NCBI GenBank assembly: GCA_003833135.1
Contig: QZLH01001315.1
Span: 18,565-28,692 of the forward strand
Length of the DNA: 10,128 nucleotides
DNA from: Oehlia diaphana
Lineage: Eukaryota; Glomeromycota; Glomeromycetes; Glomerales; Glomeraceae
Direction: 5' to 3'
Of the stretch, positions 7,599 to 10,128 are shown piece after piece. How positions within the stretch are numbered: position 1 is the stretch's first letter; each line of letters begins with the position of its first letter. Both the position numbers and the translations under genes were made by a program. The notes beneath the pieces are model-generated. The model ran no database searches. It saw nothing but the letters and a program-made list of their open reading frames with translations, and was not told the origin of the DNA.

Positions 7599-7943
7599 AA
7601 TATTAAATAAATAAGAGAAATAAATGGATTATATTCATATTACAGAAAATTTGTAAAAGGTTATTTAAAAATAGTAAAGCCAATAATGGAGTTAACAAGA
7701 TAGAATGTTCCGTTTATATGGACAGAAAAACAACAAAAAGCATTTGAAGAATTAAAGGAAAAGTTAATAAATTATCCGATACTACAACATCCAAATTTTG
7801 AAAAAGAATTCATATTAATAACAGACATATCAGGAGAAGGATTAGGAGCTATATTAGAACAATTAGATGATAATAATAGAGAAATAGTTATTAGTTATGC
7901 AAGTAGAAGTTTAGTAAATGCAGAAAAGAATTATGCAATAATA
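7599..7943 (+). pseudogene. Pol connection and RNase H start, left copy, truncated
   Basis: Frame 0 continues from the RT connection (INGLYSYYRKF) into RNase H (FIWTEKQQKAFEELK, FILITDISGEGLGAILEQ). TAA 7608 and TAG 7701 interrupt it; the right-hand copy has Lys AAG where the TAG stands. The residue after the catalytic Asp reads Ile where the right-hand copy has Ala. Coding homology stops abruptly after AATTATGCAATAATA at 7943, before the catalytic Glu region, three bases before the N. The lost remainder is present in the right-hand copy from 8774. Confidence 0.88.
7662..7943 (+). repeat. 282-bp duplicated segment, left copy
   Basis: Aligns without gaps to 8774-9055, offset 1112, with 17 mismatches by eye (15 transitions, 2 transversions). 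All mismatches lie left of 7841; the last 103 bases are identical. Confidence 0.9.
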
Positions 7944-7945
7944 AA

Positions 7946-7946
7946 N
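7946..7946. other. Ambiguous base (N)
   Basis: The only non-ACGT symbol in the window. It sits 2 bases past the end of homology of the left RNase H copy and begins an A-rich run leading into unrelated sequence. It may mark an assembly join or an unresolved A-run. Confidence 0.95.
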
Positions 7947-8009
7947 AAAAAATAATAATAAAACTAAAAAAAAAGAAAAAAAAGAAATACTAACCTTTCG
8001 TATTTTTAG

Positions 8010-8072
8010 TAGCCCATCCACTGAAATCGCAGTTCTGAAAGAAGAGACCATTTCTAAAGAAATAAGAATATT
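8010..8072 (+). other. Candidate mini-exon 1
   Basis: 63 bases (21 codons) between TTTTTAG and GTAAGT, preceded by TACTAAC at 7988. Starting from the second base it is open for 20 codons and ends with two bases that would join the next exon, so tandem duplication of it would keep frame. The product fragment STEIAVLKEETISKEIRI is not recognised. Confidence 0.4.
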
Positions 8073-8145
8073 GTAAGTAAAGAAAAAAATAATAAAATTA
8101 AAAAAAGAAAATGAAAAAAGAAATACTAACTTTTCGTATTTTTAG
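8073..8145 (+). other. Candidate spliceosomal intron 1, 73 bp
   Basis: Begins GTAAGT, has TACTAAC at 8124-8130, and ends TTTTTAG at 8145. All three signals match the consensus used by fungal introns, at a normal short length and with a normal branch-to-acceptor distance. Confidence 0.5.
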
Positions 8146-8198
8146 TAGCCCACCCACCGAAATCGCAGTTCAGACCTTTTTTAAAGAATAAGAATATT
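8146..8198 (+). other. Candidate mini-exon 2, 10 bases shorter
   Basis: Homologous to 8010-8072, starting TAGCCCACCCACCGAAATC, but with a deletion in the middle, so a TAA falls in the phase used by exon 1. Looks like a decayed copy. Confidence 0.4.
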
Positions 8199-8272
8199 GT
8201 AAGTAAAGAAAATAATAAATTAAAAAAAGAAAACGAAAAAAAAAGAAATATAGTAACCTTTCGTATTCTTAG
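8199..8272 (+). other. Candidate spliceosomal intron 2, 74 bp
   Basis: GTAAGT at 8199, TAGTAAC at 8251-8257 (one mismatch to TACTAAC), and TTCTTAG ending at 8272, with an alternative CAG acceptor three bases on. Confidence 0.42.
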
Positions 8273-8328
8273 CAGTCCACTGAAATTGCAGTTCTGAAAG
8301 TGACCGTCCCTAAAGAAATAAGAATAAG
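8273..8328 (+). other. Candidate mini-exon 3 with lost donor
   Basis: A third homologous segment containing CCACTGAAATTGCAGTTCTG. The following donor reads ATAAGT at 8329 in place of GTAAGT, so the next intron (to TTTTTAG at 8410, with TACTAAC 8381-8387) would not be removed normally. Confidence 0.38.
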
Positions 8329-8410
8329 ATAAGTAAAAAAAAAGATAATAAAATTAAAAAAAAATGAAAAAAAGGAAATATACTAACCTTCTGTACTCTT
8401 GCATTTTTAG

Positions 8411-8555
8411 AAGTCACTTCTTTTTTTCTACATGAAATGTAGTGTTGGTGTTAAGTTTGATACTAAAGGCGCTAGATCTAAATAAATTAGAGGTCATCAA
8501 CTGTAGTATATGTTATTGAAGAAAGCGTTCCCAGAAGAAAAAAAAATAATTAAAA
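8411..8555. other. Unique segment after the tandem units
   Basis: Less AT-extreme sequence with no recognised gene. One frame from the acceptor at 8411 is open for 24 codons to TAA. A perfect 6-bp hairpin CTACAT-GAA-ATGTAG lies at 8428-8442. It could be a following exon of the same gene fragment as the repeated mini-exons, but nothing identifies it. Confidence 0.35.
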
Positions 8556-8559
8556 AAAA

Positions 8560-8770
8560 GATCAGATAATCAAATCTGATCATTTGATTCTAGTCGATTC
8601 GAGTCGATCTTTTTCTGATTTGAGTTGATTATAAATCAATTTTTTTTCGAGTCGATTCGAGTTGATTTGAAAAATTTTATAATATTAACTTGACTCGAAT
8701 CGACCTGATTTTTCCAAGTTGAGTACGATTTACCCCTTAACTCGACTTAAATCAATTCGTTCAGAACACT
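8560..8770. repeat. Fold-back sequence of TCGA-type inverted repeats
   Basis: GATCAGAT (8560-8567) pairs with ATCTGATC (8574-8581). GTCGATTCGAGTC (8593-8605) is a perfect 13-bp inverted match to 8692-8704, and a near copy lies at 8651-8663. Further degenerate copies follow (AACTCGACTTAAATCAATTC near 8739-8758). CpG-containing words are dense here and almost absent from the retrotransposon. Likely a dispersed non-coding repeat or hairpin (MITE/fold-back) element ending near the point where the retrotransposon resumes. Ends are not defined and no target duplication was found. Confidence 0.6.
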
Positions 8771-8773
8771 AGA

Positions 8774-9055
8774 TATTCAAAAAGAGTAAAACCAATAATG
8801 GAATTAACAAGAAAGAATATTTCATTTATATGGACAGAAAAACAACAAAAAGCATTTGAAGAATTAAAAGAAAAGTTAATAAATTATCCAATATTACAGC
8901 ATCCAAATTTTGAAAAAGAATTTATATTAATAACAGATGCATCAGGAGAAGAATTAGGAGCTATATTAGAACAATTAGATGATAATAATAGAGAAATAGT
9001 TATTAGTTATGCAAGTAGAAGTTTAGTAAATGCAGAAAAGAATTATGCAATAATA
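8774..9055 (+). repeat. 282-bp duplicated segment, right copy
   Basis: Gapless match to 7662-7943. At most mismatches (11 of the 17) the right copy has A or T where the left has G or C. It leads on into the rest of RNase H, so it is the continuous copy. Confidence 0.9.
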
Positions 9056-9281
9056 GAATTAGAATGTTTAGCAGTATTTTGAAGAATAAAATATTTTCAT
9101 AAATATTTATTTGGAAGAAAATTTAAAGTAATAACAGATCATGCAGCTTTAAAAGAATTTATGAGTACATCAAAAGTTCCTAAAGGAAAAAGAGGAAGAT
9201 GGATAATGGAACTACAACAATATAATTTTGAAACCAGGAAAAGAAAATAAAAATGCAGATGCAATGTTAAGGTTAATATAA
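8774..9281 (+). pseudogene. RNase H domain of Pol, right copy
   Basis: Degrades RNA in the RNA-DNA hybrid. Frame 2 carries FIWTEKQQKAFEELK, then FILITDASGEELGAILEQ (catalytic Asp 8936-8938), SYASRSLVNAEKNYAIIELE (catalytic Glu region), and VITDHAALKEFM (Asp 9137-9139). It interrupts at TGA 9080-9082, where the family has Trp (AVxW), so TGG to TGA is likely. Near 9231 the reading moves to frame 0, giving PGKENKNADAM, the block normally ending RNase H (PGKxNxxADAL), with a few residues lost at the junction. TAA follows at 9279. Confidence 0.92.
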
Positions 9282-9372
9282 GAAAAATAAAAATTGAAAA
9301 ATAATAAATAAAGATAAATAAAAAAATAAATTTATTTTACCATTTTAAAAATGAAAAAAAAATTTATAATAA
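9282..9372 (+). other. A-rich linker between RNase H and integrase
   Basis: No motif. In frame 0 it continues the RNase H frame with several TAA codons, all of which could be former CAA, up to the integrase segment. The Met at 9373 is only the first ATG after the last stop. In the ancestral polyprotein integrase would have been joined to RNase H. Confidence 0.5.
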
Positions 9373-10128
9373 ATGGATGAAAAAGAATACGATAAAATTC
9401 TAAAGAATATAGAAAAAGAAGATAATTATATACAAGAAAATGGAGTTTTATATAAAATAAAAAATGAAAATAAATTTAAAGTAATAAGAAGATTTGAATT
9501 AGAAGGAGTAATGTATATGATGCATGATCATAAACTATCAGCACATTTTGGAATTCAAGCCACATATGAAAAAGTAAAAGAAAAGTATTGGTGGAAGAAT
9601 ATGAAACAAGACATAGAAAAATATGTAAAAAGTTGTGATAATTGTCAAAGAAGAAATAACTCACGAGGATTACATGAATTACATCTAATAGAAGTAAAAG
9701 AACCTTTTCATATGATTAGAATAGATGTAATAGGACCACTATCAAAAACAGAAGAAGGAAATAGATATATAGTAGTAGCAATAGATTTCTTTACAAAATG
9801 GCCAGAAGCAAAAGTGATAAAAGAAGCAAATGCAAAAGAAATATCAAAATTTATTTATGAAGAAATAGTATATCGACACGGATGTCCAAAGAAAATATTT
9901 ACGGATAATGGATTAGAATTTAATAATCAATTAACAAAAGATCTCACTGGAAAATTTAATATACAACATAAATTTTCAACTCCTTATCACCCTAAAACAA
10001 ATGGATTAGTAGAACGATTCAATAAAACAATAATAGAATCATTAGCAAAATTAGTAAAAGAAAAGTTGACAATATATAGAAATAGAGAATATGAAGATAA
10101 AAACTGAGATCAAAGAATCGCACCAATA
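9373..10128 (+). pseudogene. Integrase domain of Pol, continues past window
   Basis: Inserts the cDNA into host DNA. Frame 1 is open for 244 codons. The zinc-binding HHCC is present: His51 (or 53), His58 in SAHFG, Cys88 and Cys91 in SCDNC. The catalytic core keeps Asp118 (IDVIGPL), Asp178 (FTDNGLEF) and Glu214 (NGLVERFNKTI); 35 residues separate the last two, the D,D-35-E pattern. STPYHPKTNG is also typical. The TGA at 10105-10107 stands where the family has Trp, and the same frame stays open to the window edge (DQRIAP), so it is a nonsense change and not the natural end. The C-terminal part and any chromodomain lie beyond the window. This is the best-preserved domain here. Confidence 0.93.

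Larger units (their letters stand above)
7980..8410 (+). repeat. Tandem ~130-bp units resembling repeated exon-intron modules
   Basis: Four units start at branch-point-like words: TACTAAC 7988, TACTAAC 8124, TAGTAAC 8251 and TACTAAC 8381, giving periods of 136, 127 and 130. Each runs TACTAAC, pyrimidine-rich bases, then TTTTTAG or TTCTTAG, followed by a GC-richer segment with CACTGAAAT(C/T)GCAGTTC. That is followed by AAAGAATAAGAATATT-like sequence, GTAAGT, and an A-rich stretch up to the next TACTAAC. The fourth unit keeps only the TACTAAC...TTTTTAG part. The first GC-rich segment (8010-8072) is 63 bases and open in one phase (contains TEIAVLKEE and SKEIRI); the next two have indels. This is not retrotransposon coding sequence. 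Confidence 0.85.
2446..10128 (+). mobile_element. Decayed Ty3/gypsy LTR retrotransposon, 3' end outside window
   Basis: Order on the + strand: unknown ORF1, gag with zinc knuckles, aspartic protease, reverse transcriptase, RNase H, integrase. Integrase after RNase H is the Ty3/gypsy (Metaviridae-type) order, as opposed to Ty1/copia. All domains have in-frame stops or frameshifts, so this copy cannot make its polyprotein. It is interrupted by a MITE (2824-3067) and by an unrelated block (about 7946-8773) beside an ambiguous base. Because 282 bp of RNase H is repeated with divergence on both sides of that block, the left and right parts may come from two copies of the family. No LTRs, primer-binding site or polypurine tract could be established within the window. 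Confidence 0.9.

Noticed and set aside
7980..8410. CRISPR array
   Set aside because: The ~130-bp units are diverged throughout with no short constant repeat and unique spacers, and the context is eukaryotic.
2446..10128. Alternative genetic code with TAA read as Gln
   Set aside because: Several TAA codons sit at Gln positions. However, the same region also has TGA at Trp, TAG at Lys, Pro-to-Leu and Cys-to-Tyr changes and frameshifts, while CAA is used freely for Gln. Ordinary pseudogene decay explains all of it.

Overview
The window is an extremely AT-rich eukaryotic segment dominated by one decayed LTR retrotransposon of the Ty3/gypsy type, read left to right on the + strand. Its domain order is gag, protease, reverse transcriptase, RNase H, integrase. 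The base composition, the TACTAAC/GTAAGT intron signals in the middle block and the style of the proteins suggest a repeat-rich fungus. An arbuscular mycorrhizal fungus (Glomeromycotina) is my best guess, but this is inference and I could not search for it. No intact host gene, rRNA or tRNA gene is visible.

Layout: 1-970 is AT-rich flank with small local repeats and no gene. 970-2445 is a strongly A-rich non-coding stretch with tandem duplications, a 29-A run and two copies of a 58-bp unit, each holding a TATAAATAAG box. It is probably the promoter/leader and possibly part of the 5' LTR, but no LTR pair can be shown because the 3' end lies outside the window. 2446-4536 is an unrecognised reading frame upstream of gag ('ORF1'). 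It is open in one frame apart from three point stops and a clean insertion of a 244-bp hAT-like MITE (2824-3067). ORF1 carries several copies of a helical motif, and its stop overlaps the gag start in TAATG (4534-4538). 4536-6003 is gag with two CCHC zinc knuckles, the first having lost its last Cys. 6094-6750 is the aspartic protease (DSGAS). 6722-7943 is reverse transcriptase (YIDD) and the start of RNase H.

At 7943-7946 the element breaks off beside a single ambiguous base (N). An unrelated block follows (about 7946-8773). It holds four tandem ~130-bp units that look like repeated small exons with spliceosomal introns, then a fold-back sequence rich in TCGA-type inverted repeats. At 8774 the retrotransposon resumes 282 bp upstream of where it broke off. 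That 282 bp is duplicated with no indels, 17 mismatches, 15 of them transitions. RNase H (8774-9281) and integrase with intact HHCC and D,D-35-E residues (9373 onward) follow to the window edge.

The element is dead in this copy. It carries many in-frame stops, several of them at conserved Gln or Trp positions in a way that fits C-to-T or G-to-A transitions, and several one-base frameshifts in A-runs. The observations most worth following are the pre-gag ORF with TAATG coupling, the ORF1 repeats, the precise MITE insertion, the tandem exon-intron units, and the diverged duplication flanking the N.
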